Of a stretch of DNA of 64,000 nt, positions 9,207-18,782 are shown piece by piece. The stretch covers positions 930,001-994,000 of the forward strand of contig NZ_CP038143.1 in the NCBI RefSeq assembly GCF_006542375.1, given 5' to 3'. Under the pieces are notes generated by a model, which worked only from the letters and a program-made list of their open reading frames with translations, was not told the origin of the DNA and did no database searches. A program made the position numbers and the translations under genes. Source of the DNA: Oecophyllibacter saccharovorans. GTDB lineage: Bacteria > Pseudomonadota > Alphaproteobacteria > Acetobacterales > Acetobacteraceae. Within the stretch, counting starts at the first letter, position 1. Each line of letters begins with the position of its first letter.

Positions 9207-10292
9207 ATGCCTGAAAAACATGACTTCCCCTTTGTTGTTCTCGATCCGGCCCTGCAGAAGGACCAGAAGGACAAGGCCTCCGGCACCGTGCAGGGGTTGG
9301 TCTGGGCGATCTGCGGCGTGCCCGGAGAAGGCATCCGCCCGCTGCATTCCACCGAGGTGGACGCGATTCTGGCCGCGCCCTGCGATGATGCGGCCACGCG
9401 CAGGCTCATGGGCAACGGGGCATGGGTATGGCTGCATTTCGACACCGTCCACAGTGCCACGCGCACCTTGCTGACCCATCTGCCCGGCATGCCCGAGGAG
9501 GTCGGCGCGACCCTGGTGGAAGCCGATTACGGCATCGCGCTTGAGGCCGAAGACGGTACGGTCTGGGGGTCATTGCCGGCTTTTGATGATGCGCTGGCTG
9601 AAGAGGATCGCGAGATCTGCACCTGGCGCTTTGCTATGCGCGAGCCTCTGTTGATCACGACGCGCCGCAATCCCATTCCCCTGCTGGGCGCGGCTTACCG
9701 TTCGCTCAACGCCGATAACATCCCGCGCAATGCCGCTGGCGTGGTGGATATGATCCTGCGGGATTTCACCGCTACCGTCCGGCGCCAGCTGGCGCAGCTG
9801 GATGATGAGCTGGACCGCGCTGAGGACGGACTGCTTTCCACCCATAATCCTGACCTCGGTCATCTGGGTGCCATTGTGGGACGGGTGCGGCGGCGCACGA
9901 CCGAGCTGCGGCGGGTCATCGTTCCCATCGACCGCGTGCTGCATGATGAGGATCTCGAACTGCCTGAATGGGCTGAAGATGAGCTGCGCGACCCGGGCAA
10001 GCGCCAGGTTCATGCCGCGCTGGATGATCTCATCGCCCTGCAGGACCGCGCCCGCTCGCTGCAGGATGAGCTGGTATCCAACCAGGCCGAGGAAACCAAC
10101 CGGCGCCTCTACATTCTTTCCGTCGGTACTATCCTCATGCTGCCCGCAACGATTGTGACGGGATTTTTCGGCATGAACACGGGCGGCATGTTCCTGGCCA
10201 AGGGCGGTTGGGGCACCCTTGAAGCGGGCGGCATCTGCACGCTGTTCATGGTTCTGACCTTCATTTTCATGAAGATCGCCCGTCTGCTGTGA
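9207..10292 (+). CDS. CorA-family divalent cation transporter, ZntB-like
   Basis: Inner-membrane metal ion channel/transporter. The 361 residues have a large acidic N-terminal cytoplasmic domain (to about 290) with a long helical stalk region (VRRQLAQLDDELDRAEDGLL to EETNRRLYILS). Two C-terminal transmembrane segments follow, the first ending in the pore signature GMNTGG and the second in the closing hydrophobic helix. The tail IFMKIARLL is positively charged. GMNTGG rather than YGMNF with an MPEL loop points toward the ZntB/zinc branch, but substrate is not proven. The ATG at 9207 is preferred over the GTG at 9198 because GGAAGG is 8 bp upstream of it. It is divergent from ahcY and followed by katA. 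Confidence 0.88.
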   Translation: MPEKHDFPFVVLDPALQKDQKDKASGTVQGLVWAICGVPGEGIRPLHSTEVDAILAAPCDDAATRRLMGNGAWVWLHFDTVHSATRTLLTHLPGMPEEVGATLVEADYGIALEAEDGTVWGSLPAFDDALAEEDREICTWRFAMREPLLITTRRNPIPLLGAAYRSLNADNIPRNAAGVVDMILRDFTATVRRQLAQLDDELDRAEDGLLSTHNPDLGHLGAIVGRVRRRTTELRRVIVPIDRVLHDEDLELPEWAEDELRDPGKRQVHAALDDLIALQDRARSLQDELVSNQAEETNRRLYILSVGTILMLPATIVTGFFGMNTGGMFLAKGGWGTLEAGGICTLFMVLTFIFMKIARLL

Positions 10293-10498
10293 TCTGCACC
10301 GGTTCTCAGTATAAAATAAAAACCGATAACAGATAGAAAAATAAACGGTTTTACCGAAGTTAAGGCTTCGTACACTCTGATATTACAGATTGTTTGCGTC
10401 TTCTCTGAAAGGAAGACCGCTGCGCCAGGTCATGTTTTCAGATGGCGCAGTACCCCCGGAGCTTAATGAATATCGATATCTCAAGGAGAAACCCGTTT

Positions 10499-11959
10499 AT
10501 GAGCAGAAACATCATCCGCACCAGCGCAGGCGCGCCCTGGAAAGACAATGAAAACAGCATGACAGCCGGCAGGAACGGGCCGGTTCTGCTGCAGGACTAC
10601 CAGCTGCTTGAAAAACTGGCCCACCAGAACCGCGAGCGAATCCCTGAACGCACCGTTCATGCCAAGGGCTCAGGCGCTTACGGAAAGCTCACCGTGACCC
10701 GTGATATCTCACGCTATACCTGTGCGGAGATCTTCTCGGAAGTCGGCAAGAGCACGGAGGTGTTCATGCGTTTTTCCACCGTGGCAGGTGAAATGGGCGC
10801 GGCTGACGCGGAGCGCGACGTGCGTGGTTGGGCCATGAAATTCTATACCGGCGACGGCAACTGGGATCTGGTCGGCAATAACACGCCCGTCTTTTTCATC
10901 CGCGACCCGATCAAGTTCCCTGACTTCATCCACACCCAGAAGCGCCATCCCCGCACGAATCTGCGCTCCAACACCGCCATGTGGGATTTCTGGTCGCATT
11001 CGCCCGAAAGCCTGCACCAGCTGGCTATTCTCTTTTCCGACCGCGGGCTGCCGCGAGGTTTCCGCCACATGAACGGCTATGGCAGCCACACTTATTCCTT
11101 CTGGAACGCGAAAGGGGAGCGCTTCTGGGTCAAGTTCCATTTCAAGACCCAGCAGGGACACGCTTATTACACCAACCAGGAGGCGGCAGAAGTGGTGGGC
11201 CGCACGCGCGAATCCTCCCAGGAGGATCTGTACAACGCGATCGAGCGCGGTGATTTCCCGCGCTGGACGTTCTCAGTCCAGATCATGGAGGAAAGCGAGG
11301 CGGAGAAGGTCGGCTTCAATCCCTTCGATGTCACGAAGGTGTGGCCGCACGGTCAGTTTCCCCTCATCGAGGTCGGTGAACTGGAGCTTAACCGCAACCC
11401 GGACAACTATTTCGCCGAGGTGGAGCAGGCTTCCTTCTCTCCCTCCAATACCGTGCCTGGGATCAGCGTGTCGCCGGACCGCATGCTGCAGGGCAGGCTG
11501 TTTGCTTATGCCGATGCGCATCGCTACCGGGTCGGCACGCATTACGAGATGCTGCCGGTCAACCGCCCGCGCGTTGAGGTCAGGAACTACCACAAAGACG
11601 GACGGATGCGTTTCGATGCGCCCGATATCGGTGATGGCGGCTATTACGAGCCGAATTCCTTTGGCGGCCCTGTCGATGATCCGGCAGCTAAGGAGCCGCC
11701 GCTGCGGGTGCATGGCGATGCCGGCTGGTATGACCACCGGGTCGGCTATGACGACTACAGCCAGGCCGGGGCCCTGTTCCGCATGTTTGACGGCGGTCAG
11801 CGCGAACGCTTCTTCAGCAATATCGCCGATGCCATGACCGGCGTGCCGGAAGAGATCGTCACACGCCAGCTGGGTCATTTCGCCAAGGCTGACCCGGCCT
11901 GGGCTGAGGGCGTGCGCCAGGAACGCGCGCGGCGTGCAGAGGCCGGGAAATCTTCCTGA
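10499..11959 (+). CDS. katA: Monofunctional heme catalase (small-subunit, clade 3 type)
   Basis: Removes hydrogen peroxide by dismutation to water and oxygen. The 486 residues contain the active-site [12 protein letters not shown] with catalytic His54, the [18 protein letters not shown] segment with the distal Asn, and the proximal heme motif [12 protein letters not shown] whose tyrosine ligates iron. Length and the lack of a C-terminal flavodoxin-like domain place it in the small-subunit group. The ATG at 10499 follows AAGGAG by 10 bp; the frame opens further upstream but has no better start. The 206 bp before it are AT-rich and probably hold the promoter; no clear OxyR operator could be read. 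No signal peptide is seen, so it is cytoplasmic. Confidence 0.97.
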   Translation: MSRNIIRTSAGAPWKDNENSMTAGRNGPVLLQDYQLLEKLAHQNRERIPERTVHAKGSGAYGKLTVTRDISRYTCAEIFSEVGKSTEVFMRFSTVAGEMGAADAERDVRGWAMKFYTGDGNWDLVGNNTPVFFIRDPIKFPDFIHTQKRHPRTNLRSNTAMWDFWSHSPESLHQLAILFSDRGLPRGFRHMNGYGSHTYSFWNAKGERFWVKFHFKTQQGHAYYTNQEAAEVVGRTRESSQEDLYNAIERGDFPRWTFSVQIMEESEAEKVGFNPFDVTKVWPHGQFPLIEVGELELNRNPDNYFAEVEQASFSPSNTVPGISVSPDRMLQGRLFAYADAHRYRVGTHYEMLPVNRPRVEVRNYHKDGRMRFDAPDIGDGGYYEPNSFGGPVDDPAAKEPPLRVHGDAGWYDHRVGYDDYSQAGALFRMFDGGQRERFFSNIADAMTGVPEEIVTRQLGHFAKADPAWAEGVRQERARRAEAGKSS

Positions 11960-11969
11960 AGCTTTCAGG

Positions 11970-12010
11970 GGCGCGCCCTGTTCCCCGGCAGCGGGGCCTC
12001 AGGGCGCGCC
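11970..12010. terminator. Large GC-rich hairpin between convergent katA and the 11999-12793 gene
   Basis: GGCGCGCCCTG (11970-11980) pairs perfectly with 12000-12010, and the loop holds a second CCCC/GGGG stem. It sits 10 bp after the katA stop and overlaps the 3' end of the opposite gene. No uridine tract follows on either strand, so it would be an atypical terminator or a 3' stabilising structure. Confidence 0.5.
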
Positions 12011-12793
12011 ATCACCGGCAGGTTCACGGCGCGTGACGGTGAAGAGATGTTCTCCGATATGGTCGCTGTCGGGGTCTGAGAGCCTGAAGGGGAGTGTTTT
12101 CACCTCGCCCGGTGCCATCTGCCCCAGCTCTTCCAGAAGGTCGAGGTTGAGGGCCGGGGTAAAGACCTTCGCGCCGAGACGGCCGCTGCTGCGACCCAAG
12201 CTTTCATCCATGACAAAAGCCGGCACGGCTTCGCCGGAAGGGTTGCGGCATTCTCCCAGCTCCGGGTCGGCCAGAAGATCGAGCCCGTCCAGCATGGTTT
12301 CGGTCAGAAGGGTGAATTTCTCCCAGTCCTTCATGGCCGGTGCAGTCTGGCAGGTCTTGTCGTTCTCGGCATGAATGCTGAACCACAATCCCGTTTCCTT
12401 GACCTGAAGCCCAGTCATGCCCTCATCGCTTTCGACCATCCGGAAATCCGGCACCGGGCGCGGCTGGGAGCTGCGTTTGCGCAGCAGGGCCGTGGCCTGG
12501 GGGTGCAGCGGACGGACGGCCAGCACAAACAGCCCCGGACGGAAGCGGGGCTGATAGGGATGACGCCTCAGGCGATCGGCAAGCGGATCGTGATCGATGA
12601 AGCGTCCGAACCAGTCCAGCAGGTAATGACGGCTCAACGAGGGAATGGCGGTGCTCGATGCCTCCGCCCGCCCCGAAAGCGGGGGTTTGGGGGAAGCCTG
12701 AGAAGCGGTTGAAGACAGCGTCACGGTTGAAGGCTCTTCCTTGGGCGGGTGAGGGATGAAGGGGACGCGGCGGGTGTTGGAACCGCAAGACAT
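11999..12793 (-). CDS. Hypothetical protein downstream of mutY
   Basis: A 264-residue protein I do not recognise. The first 50 residues are Pro/Ser/Thr-rich and low in complexity. The middle (about 55-110, RHYLLDWFGRFIDHDPLADRL) looks globular and basic. The C-terminal half, about 120-255, has alternating hydrophobic and acidic residues (KETGLWFSIHAENDKTCQTAP, DLLEELGQMAPGEVKTLPF) compatible with a beta-rich domain. No signal peptide or transmembrane helix is visible. The start at 12793 overlaps the mutY 3' end by 73 bp, an unusually long overlap that suggests either translational coupling or a later start. The stop lies inside the hairpin shared with katA. Confidence 0.6.
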   Translation of the reverse strand: MSCGSNTRRVPFIPHPPKEEPSTVTLSSTASQASPKPPLSGRAEASSTAIPSLSRHYLLDWFGRFIDHDPLADRLRRHPYQPRFRPGLFVLAVRPLHPQATALLRKRSSQPRPVPDFRMVESDEGMTGLQVKETGLWFSIHAENDKTCQTAPAMKDWEKFTLLTETMLDGLDLLADPELGECRNPSGEAVPAFVMDESLGRSSGRLGAKVFTPALNLDLLEELGQMAPGEVKTLPFRLSDPDSDHIGEHLFTVTRREPAGDGAP

Positions 12794-13983
12794 TTTTTCA
12801 GCACCCCTGAAAGGATGGCGCGGGCAGGCGGGTGAAACTGAAGCCCTTCCGGCCAGCTGGAAGGCAGCGCGTCCTGGGTCTGCCAGTCATAGACGGTCAG
12901 CATCAGGGTGAAATGCGTAAAGACGTGTTTTATCTCCCCGGCCCGTACCCATTGTCCCTGCCTGGACCGGGGCTGTCCAGCGGCAGGCGGGTCCTCTGGG
13001 GGTCCTGGCATCTGTATCAGGGGTGCATGGTGGAAGGCGGCAGCTTCCTCCCAGGGGGTTTCGTGCCATGGCGTGCCGGGAAGTTCGTCCATGCCGCCCA
13101 GCAGCCCTTGCGCCGGTCGGCGGCGCAGAAGCACCTCTCCCTGCGCGTCACGCACGCGAAAGGCGACGCCGTAGCGGACAGGGCGTGGTTTCTTCTTCTG
13201 TCGGGCCGGCAGGCTCTCAGCCAGACCGCCGGCCTGGGCGCGGCAGCTTTCACGCCAGGGGCAGTGCAGGCAGGAAGGCGCACGCGGCGTGCAGATTGTC
13301 GCGCCGAGATCGAAAAGGGCCTGGGCGAAGTCGGAAGCGCGATGACGGGCGCGAGGCGCTGAAGCCAGGCGTTCACCCAGTTGCTCGCCCAGCCGGGCCA
13401 GCAGGGGGCGTGCACCTGGCAGGGGCTGGGCAACAGCGGCCAGCCGGGCAAGAATGCGTTCAACATTGCCGTCCACCGGAATGACAGGCAGGCCGAAGGC
13501 GATCGCACTGATGGCGTGGGCGGTATAGGGGCCGATGCCCGGCAGTTTCCGCAGCGAATCCGGGTCAGCGGGGAAGCCGCCCTGTTCTGTCAGAGCGCGG
13601 GCGCAGGCATGCAGATTACGGGCGCGTGAGTAATAACCCAGCCCCGCCCAGTTGTGCAGCACGGTCTCAAGTGGCGCCTGCGCCAGGGCTTCCAGCGTGG
13701 GAAAGAGAGAAAGAAATCTCTCGTAATAGGGAATGACGGTGCTGACGGTCGTCTGCTGCAGCATGATCTCGCTCAGCCAGACCCTGTAGGCCTCGGGACG
13801 AGGCGGCGTGCTGGAGGGCAATGCCCCGCCAGCTGGCTTCTCTCCTCTTGGCAGTCGCCATGGCAGTGTGCGCCCGTGGCGATCATACCAGGCCAGCAGA
13901 ACATCGGGGTCGAGAGTCGGCTCAAGGGCCGGCACCTCGGGGGCAGAGGCGCGCAAAGGGGGTGGGACGGAAGAGGAGCTCAC
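12721..13983 (-). CDS. mutY: A/G-specific adenine glycosylase
   Basis: Base-excision repair enzyme that removes adenine mispaired with 8-oxoguanine. The 420 residues contain the catalytic glutamate in WLSEIMLQQT, the helix-hairpin-helix LPGIGPYTAHAI with the catalytic aspartate in PVDGNVERIL, and the iron-sulfur ligands C-x6-C-x2-C-x5-C (CTPRAPSCLHCPWRESC). A C-terminal MutT-like domain for 8-oxoG recognition includes LLRRRPAQGLLGGMDELPG. Two oddities are a 20-residue Gly/Pro insert near residues 46-65 and a C-terminal tail that overlaps the next gene. It is divergent from the DUF721 gene across about 135 bp; this pair is often neighbouring in alphaproteobacteria. Confidence 0.96.
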   Translation of the reverse strand: MSSSSVPPPLRASAPEVPALEPTLDPDVLLAWYDRHGRTLPWRLPRGEKPAGGALPSSTPPRPEAYRVWLSEIMLQQTTVSTVIPYYERFLSLFPTLEALAQAPLETVLHNWAGLGYYSRARNLHACARALTEQGGFPADPDSLRKLPGIGPYTAHAISAIAFGLPVIPVDGNVERILARLAAVAQPLPGARPLLARLGEQLGERLASAPRARHRASDFAQALFDLGATICTPRAPSCLHCPWRESCRAQAGGLAESLPARQKKKPRPVRYGVAFRVRDAQGEVLLRRRPAQGLLGGMDELPGTPWHETPWEEAAAFHHAPLIQMPGPPEDPPAAGQPRSRQGQWVRAGEIKHVFTHFTLMLTVYDWQTQDALPSSWPEGLQFHPPARAILSGVLKKCLAVPTPAASPSSLTRPRKSLQP

Positions 13984-14118
13984 GGAGCAGGATATGACGT
14001 TTCAGCTGGTAGTCTGCAAGGGGTGACGGGCAATGGGAGTCAGCTCAGTAACAGGTGGCTTGCAGGGTGTCGGATCGTGTAGGATGAAACGGATAGCGGA
14101 CAACAAAAAGGAATGTTC

Positions 14119-14709
14119 ATGACGGAAAAAGGCGGTTCCAATCGCTTTTCCGGTAGGCCCCCAGGCAGGAAGCGCGACCCTTCGTCGGAAGGGTCCGGAC
14201 CAGGACAGGGGCGTATTGCGACGGGGCGCCGGAGGAGATCAGGCTCTCAGGGGCCTGAAGCACGCGTGCGCGGTGTGCGGATGATCGGCGCCTTCATCCC
14301 GAGCCTGACCGGTCCGGCCTTCAGGCGCCGTCCCCCGCTGCTGGTGCGTCTGGTGATGGATTGGGAGAGCCTGGTGGGTCCAGAGCTGGGGACGCGCAGC
14401 ATTCCCCGCAAACTGAGCGGCGGCGTGCTGACAGTCAGCTGCTGCGGCCCCATGGCTATGGAGCTGCAGTATGCGGCGCCGCAGATTGTCGAGCGGTTGA
14501 ATGGCAGTTGCGGTCTGTGGGGGGAGGAACGCCTGATCAGGCTGCGGATCATGCAGGATTTCACCCAACTCCCTTCGTCCCCCGCACCGCGTGCGCGCCA
14601 GGCAGTGCCCCTGTCCCTGCCCGAACTGGAACAGGGAGATCTCCGCGCTGTTCTGGAGCGGCTCGGTGGTCATGTACTGCAACGTAGGCAGCGGCGGGGG
14701 CAACGTTAG
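14119..14709 (+). CDS. DUF721 (DciA-related) protein
   Basis: A 196-residue protein whose central part (about 50-140) matches DUF721: LLVRLVMDWESLVGPELGTR, SIPRKLSGGVLTVSCCGPMA, MELQYAAPQIVERLNGSCG. DUF721 includes DciA, the ancestral loader of the replicative helicase DnaB, so a replication role is possible; I infer this from family, not from any specific motif. The first 50 residues and the last 15 are strongly basic and disordered (RRQRRGQR), which would suit nucleic-acid binding. ATG 14119 is favoured over ATG 14113 because of AAAGGA spacing. Its stop is followed at once by a parS-like site. Confidence 0.8.
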   Translation: MTEKGGSNRFSGRPPGRKRDPSSEGSGPGQGRIATGRRRRSGSQGPEARVRGVRMIGAFIPSLTGPAFRRRPPLLVRLVMDWESLVGPELGTRSIPRKLSGGVLTVSCCGPMAMELQYAAPQIVERLNGSCGLWGEERLIRLRIMQDFTQLPSSPAPRARQAVPLSLPELEQGDLRAVLERLGGHVLQRRQRRGQR

Positions 14710-14759
14710 TCTGTCTGTCCTGGAACCGGGAGCGGCTGTCCGTTTGGAGGGATGCAGAA

Positions 14760-14775
14760 CGTTTCACGTGAAACA
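14760..14775. other. parS-like centromere site (ParB binding), site 1
   Basis: The 16-mer CGTTTCACGTGAAACA matches the bacterial parS consensus TGTTTCACGTGAAACA at 15 of 16 positions, including the whole 14-bp palindromic core. It sits in the short spacer between convergent DUF721 and serB genes. A second site with 15/16 matches is at 27966-27981. Confidence 0.85.
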
Positions 14776-14840
14776 TGAAAGTGAAACGCCCTGCATGGTA
14801 TTCCTGTTATGACAGCCGGGGGCGCAGCTTATTCAGCCTC

Positions 14841-15734
14841 TTATTCATTGGTGATCTGGTCGGCCTTGTAGCCCTGGGCGAAGAGATGGGCGCGCATGCC
14901 GCAGAAATTGACCTGGCCCTCCACCTGCTCGCGCACGCGCGGCTTGGCGTGATAGGCCAGGCCCAGCCCGGCTGCCAGAAGCATGGGAACGTCATTGGCG
15001 CCGTCACCGGTGGTGATGCTGGCGCTCAGCTTCACGCCGCGTTCTTCGCAGAGGCGGATGAGATGGAGCTTCTTCTGCTCAGGCCCCAGGATCGGCCCCA
15101 GAAGCTTGCCGGTGATCACGCCGTCGCGAATCTCAAGCACATTGGCATAGTTCTGCTGGAAACCGACGATCTTGGCGATCCGGCTGGTGAACCAGGTGAA
15201 TCCGCCCGAAATCAGCGCTGTGACCGCCCCATTGGCATTCATGGTGCGCACCAGCTCGGTGATGTCCTGGCTGAGCTTCAGGTGCTTGAAAACGTCTTCA
15301 AGCTCGGAGACAGGCTGGCCTGCAAGCAGCGCCGTCCGGGCACGGATGGATTCATCGAAATCCATCTCGCCGTTCATGGCAAGCTGGGTGATGCGGGCGC
15401 ATTCAGCCCCCGTGCCTGACAGCTGCGCTAGCTCGTCAAGGGTTTCCCCGTCGACCGTGGTGCTGTCCATGTCGGCGATCAGGACCGCCTTGCGGCGCCC
15501 GCGGGTTTTGGTCAGGATCGGGTCGACGCGATAGGGGGCCAACGTGGCGCGGATGGTGTTGAGGGTGGCGTCGCCCTCAGCGGGGGTGAGACAGGGAATG
15601 TCCACCGCCTCGCCTTCGGAGAGGATCTGGGGCTCTTCACCCTTGACGAGATTGCGTGCAATGTCGATCGCTTCCTTGGAGAGCGTATTGTCACGGCGGT
15701 TGGCGACCAGGGTCAGAACGCTGGGTAGAGACAT
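14841..15734 (-). CDS. serB: Phosphoserine phosphatase
   Basis: Last step of serine synthesis, hydrolysing O-phosphoserine. The 297 residues start MSLPSVLTLVANRRDN with a regulatory-type N-terminal part, then the HAD-family core: motif I DMDSTTVDGETLDEL (nucleophile Asp, second Asp), motif II within VTALISGGFTWF, the conserved lysine region before it, and motif III/IV TTGDGANDVPMLLAAG. The frame is open far upstream to 16439, but that extension is antisense to miaA and has no family match, so the ATG at 15734 is the start. It is divergent from miaA with only 30 bp between the start codons, implying overlapping promoters. serB beside miaA is a known alphaproteobacterial arrangement. Confidence 0.96.
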   Translation of the reverse strand: MSLPSVLTLVANRRDNTLSKEAIDIARNLVKGEEPQILSEGEAVDIPCLTPAEGDATLNTIRATLAPYRVDPILTKTRGRRKAVLIADMDSTTVDGETLDELAQLSGTGAECARITQLAMNGEMDFDESIRARTALLAGQPVSELEDVFKHLKLSQDITELVRTMNANGAVTALISGGFTWFTSRIAKIVGFQQNYANVLEIRDGVITGKLLGPILGPEQKKLHLIRLCEERGVKLSASITTGDGANDVPMLLAAGLGLAYHAKPRVREQVEGQVNFCGMRAHLFAQGYKADQITNE

Positions 15735-15764
15735 TGAAGGGGCCTCGCTTGCAGTCCGGGAAAA

Positions 15765-16820
15765 ATGACAGAAGCGGCTAACATGAAGGCTCCTGACACG
15801 GCGCTCATTGTGGCGGGCCCGACGTGTTCGGGCAAGTCGGCACTGGCCCTGCATCTTGCAGGGCTGATCGGTGGCACGGTCATCAATGCCGATTCCATGC
15901 AGGTATATCGTGATCTCCGCCTGCTGACTGCGCGTCCCACTCCGCTGGAGGAGGCGTGCGTGCCGCACCGCCTTTACGGCGTGCGTGATGCAGCGCGCCC
16001 AGGCAGCGTGGCCTGGTGGCGCGCCGAAGCCCTGAAAGAACTTGCCCGCTGTGCTGCAGAAGGCCGGGTGCCGGTTTTCTGCGGGGGGACGGGCATGTAT
16101 CTGCGTGCCATGACCGAAGGGCTTGTGGAAGTTCCTGATCCTGGCGAGGCTGCGCGCCTGGAAGCGCGGCAGTTGCTGGCGACACTGGGCGCGCCAGGGC
16201 TTCATGCACGCCTGGCCTGGGTGGACGGTGAAACGGCCCGCCGCCTGCAGCCCGGGGATTCCCAGCGCGTGGCGCGTGCCTGGGAGGTGTGGCGCGGCAC
16301 CGGGCGGGGGCTGACTTCGTGGCACGCGGAGAAAGCGCTGCCGCCGGCGCCATGCCGCTTTGTCTCGATTCGCCTTGATCCGCCGCGTCCGCTCCTGCGT
16401 GAAGCTATCAGGGCCCGGTTTGGTGACATGGTGCACCATGGAGCACTGGAGGAGGTTTCAGCCCTGCTGTCGCGGGGTCTGTCACCCGATCTGCCTGCCA
16501 TGCGTGCCCATGGCGTGCCGGAGCTTGCTGCGGTTCTGCAAGGCAGGATGAAACTGGAAGACGCGATCGAAGCCGCTGTTCTGGCTACCGGGCGCTATAC
16601 GCGCAGGCAGGCGACCTGGTTCCGTCATCATGCATTGGGTCGGCCAGAGGATTCTTTCGTGATCCCGCATCGTTTTGATGGGGGTTTTGATGGGGGATTG
16701 CTGGAGCAGGAAGACAAAGGCAGGCAGGATGAAAGAACTGCCGCTTTTGCGGAAGGGGTGAAAAATCTTGTATCCCGCCTGCAGCCTGCCCCGGCTGTTG
16801 TTGGGGCGCTCCATCAATAA
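15765..16820 (+). CDS. miaA: tRNA dimethylallyltransferase
   Basis: Adds a dimethylallyl group to adenosine 37 of tRNAs that read codons starting with U. The 351 residues hold the P-loop [15 protein letters not shown] near 18, the substrate motif [11 protein letters not shown], the [10 protein letters not shown] loop, and the C-terminal [12 protein letters not shown] segment. A tail of about 65 residues after the catalytic fold includes RFDGGFDGG, produced by a perfect 12-bp tandem duplication at 16672-16695. ATG 15765 is taken; ATG 15783 is also possible. It ends 16 bp before ilvC, so the two are probably one transcript. Confidence 0.96.
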   Translation: MTEAANMKAPDTALIVAGPTCSGKSALALHLAGLIGGTVINADSMQVYRDLRLLTARPTPLEEACVPHRLYGVRDAARPGSVAWWRAEALKELARCAAEGRVPVFCGGTGMYLRAMTEGLVEVPDPGEAARLEARQLLATLGAPGLHARLAWVDGETARRLQPGDSQRVARAWEVWRGTGRGLTSWHAEKALPPAPCRFVSIRLDPPRPLLREAIRARFGDMVHHGALEEVSALLSRGLSPDLPAMRAHGVPELAAVLQGRMKLEDAIEAAVLATGRYTRRQATWFRHHALGRPEDSFVIPHRFDGGFDGGLLEQEDKGRQDERTAAFAEGVKNLVSRLQPAPAVVGALHQ

Positions 16821-16836
16821 AGGAACAGTGAATTCC

Positions 16837-17889
16837 ATGCGCGTTTATTATGATCGGGATGCGGACGTGTCTCTCATCTGCACTCGCCGCGTGGCGGTCA
16901 TCGGCTATGGCAGCCAGGGGGCAGCGCAGGCTACAAACCTGCGCGACAGCGGTGTGACTGAAATGGTGATCGGCCTGCGCCCGGGCTCGCCGAGTGCGGA
17001 ACGGGCGCGGGCTGACGGTTTTGAGGTCGTCACGCCTGAGGAAGCGGCGCAATGGGCGGATGTGGTGATGGTGATGACGCCTGATGAAGGCCACGGGACG
17101 CTTTACCGTGACGTGCTGGCCCCCCGGCTCAGGCAGGGTGCGGCACTCGGCTTCGCTCACGGTCTGGCAGTTCATTACGGTCTGATCGAGCCCAGGGCGG
17201 ATCTGGACGTGTTTCTGATCGGACCGAAGGGGCCAGGAACGGCAGTCCGGCAGGAATATCTCAAGGGCGGCGGGGTGATGGCGCTGGTGGCGGTGGCCCA
17301 GAATGCCAGCGGGCAGGCGCTGGAGCTGGCTCTTGCCTACGCTGCCGCCAACGGGATGGGCCGTGCCGGCATTATCGAGACCACCTTTCGCGAAGAGACG
17401 GAAACGGATCTTTTCGGCGAGCAGGCTGTGCTGTGCGGAGGCGCGATGGAGCTAGTGAAAGCGGGGTTTGAAACGCTCGTGGAAGCCGGATATGCGCCTG
17501 AAATGGCTTATCTGGAATGCGTGCATGAGCTGAAACTGGTGGTGGATCTCCTTTATGCCGGCGGCCTGCCTCATGCCAGCGGCACGATTTCCAACACGGC
17601 GGAATACGGCGCTTATGTCTCCGGTCCACGCGTCATCACCGATGCGGCGCGGCAGGGTATGAAAGATGTGCTGGCTGATATCCAGAACGGCACTTTCGTG
17701 CGCAATTTCCTGCTGGAGACCCAGTCAGGCTCAGTCGGCATGAAAGCCGCCCGTCGCCGCGACCGCGCACAGCTGATGGAGCAGGTCGGCAGCAGGTTGC
17801 GGCGCATGATTCCAGGCCTGGATGCTGCGCAGGCGGACCCGCAGACTGAACCATCTGCGGGCTCTGTCAGCCCCGGAGCCGGTGACTGA
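16837..17889 (+). CDS. ilvC: Ketol-acid reductoisomerase (NADP+), class I
   Basis: Second common step of branched-chain amino acid synthesis: isomerises and reduces acetolactate or acetohydroxybutyrate using NADPH and Mg2+. The 350 residues begin [20 protein letters not shown], with the nucleotide-binding [17 protein letters not shown], then MVMTPDEGH, the [11 protein letters not shown] loop, and the all-helical metal-binding domain with QAVLCGG and [13 protein letters not shown]. It has the class I length plus a short acidic/Pro tail. ATG 16837 follows AAAGGAAC. Acetolactate synthase genes (ilvB/ilvN), which often lie between miaA and ilvC in relatives, are absent here. Its product line feeds panB, two genes on. 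Confidence 0.97.
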   Translation: MRVYYDRDADVSLICTRRVAVIGYGSQGAAQATNLRDSGVTEMVIGLRPGSPSAERARADGFEVVTPEEAAQWADVVMVMTPDEGHGTLYRDVLAPRLRQGAALGFAHGLAVHYGLIEPRADLDVFLIGPKGPGTAVRQEYLKGGGVMALVAVAQNASGQALELALAYAAANGMGRAGIIETTFREETETDLFGEQAVLCGGAMELVKAGFETLVEAGYAPEMAYLECVHELKLVVDLLYAGGLPHASGTISNTAEYGAYVSGPRVITDAARQGMKDVLADIQNGTFVRNFLLETQSGSVGMKAARRRDRAQLMEQVGSRLRRMIPGLDAAQADPQTEPSAGSVSPGAGD

Positions 17890-17989
17890 GGTTCCGTTGT
17901 TCCGTGCGGTGCTGGCCTTTTGGGGCAGCAGAGTTTAGGCAGGGCGGAAGACCGGGGTTGTTGCGCCTGTCACACGCAGGTTCTTTTCA

Positions 17990-18676
17990 GTGGGTACGCA
18001 AGTGTTTTCGCCTATTTTCTCCTCCCTGACCGCTTACCTGCTGACTTCCTTTCTTCTTACTCTCACGCCGGGGCCGGATGCGCTGCTGATCATGCGCACT
18101 TCCATCACCGGCGGGCGCAGGAAAGGTCTGGGGGTCGTATGCGGTATCGCTTCCGCCTGGCTGCTGTGGGGGCTGGCCGCCATGGGAGGGTTGAGTGCGC
18201 TGGTCGTGGTATCGAAGACGGGTTTTCAGCTCCTCAAATGGATCGGCGTGCTTTACCTGGTCTGGCTGGCGCTCAGAATGCTTTTCAACAGCGCCCAGAC
18301 CGCCCCGATGCTCAATCTTGAAAGTGAGGCACTGACCGGTGCCGGAAGCCCGGGCCCTGAGCCCGCTTCAGGGTTCTGGGCCAGCTGGCGTCAGGGGTTG
18401 CTGGCGACGCTGACCAATCCTTTTGTCGGGCTGATGGTCTGCGCTTTCTTTCCGCAGTTCATTCCACCCGGCAGCCATGTCGCGGCATTCACCCTTCTGC
18501 TGACATTACTGCAGATGGCTGTCGCTCTGGTGGTTTTCGGCAGTCTGGTTTTGCTGACCGTGCCCCTGGGCCGCTTTCTGACGCGCCCCTCGGTTGCCCG
18601 TGCGTTCGACTGGATGACCGGCCTGCTCCTGCTGGCTTTCAGCGTCAAGCTGGCTCTGGCCACCGTTCCCCGCTAG
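17990..18676 (+). CDS. LysE/RhtB-family amino acid exporter
   Basis: Inner-membrane efflux protein of 228 residues. The N-terminal signature FLLTLTPGPDALLIMRTSITGGRRKGL is typical of the LysE/RhtB family, with six hydrophobic segments: about 14-34, 46-66, 72-90, 128-148, 160-185 and 205-222. A hydrophilic loop of about 30 residues (AQTAPMLNLESEALTGAGSPG) separates segments three and four. The start is the GTG at 17990; a better ribosome site is not apparent. Substrate cannot be told from sequence. Its place between ilvC and panB suggests a link with branched-chain or related amino acids, but this is inference. Confidence 0.88.
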   Translation: MGTQVFSPIFSSLTAYLLTSFLLTLTPGPDALLIMRTSITGGRRKGLGVVCGIASAWLLWGLAAMGGLSALVVVSKTGFQLLKWIGVLYLVWLALRMLFNSAQTAPMLNLESEALTGAGSPGPEPASGFWASWRQGLLATLTNPFVGLMVCAFFPQFIPPGSHVAAFTLLLTLLQMAVALVVFGSLVLLTVPLGRFLTRPSVARAFDWMTGLLLLAFSVKLALATVPR

Positions 18677-18782
18677 GACGCTCCAGAAAACATCATGAAA
18701 TAATCAAAGACAGTTTCAGCCCGGAACACTGCTGCCCCGGCGCGGCAGGTGAGCGGGTCTCTGACAGAAGGATTCCAGTCCC

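Noticed and set aside
15735-16439. Upstream extension of the serB frame
   Set aside because: It runs antisense through miaA and shows no family similarity; serB begins at 15734.
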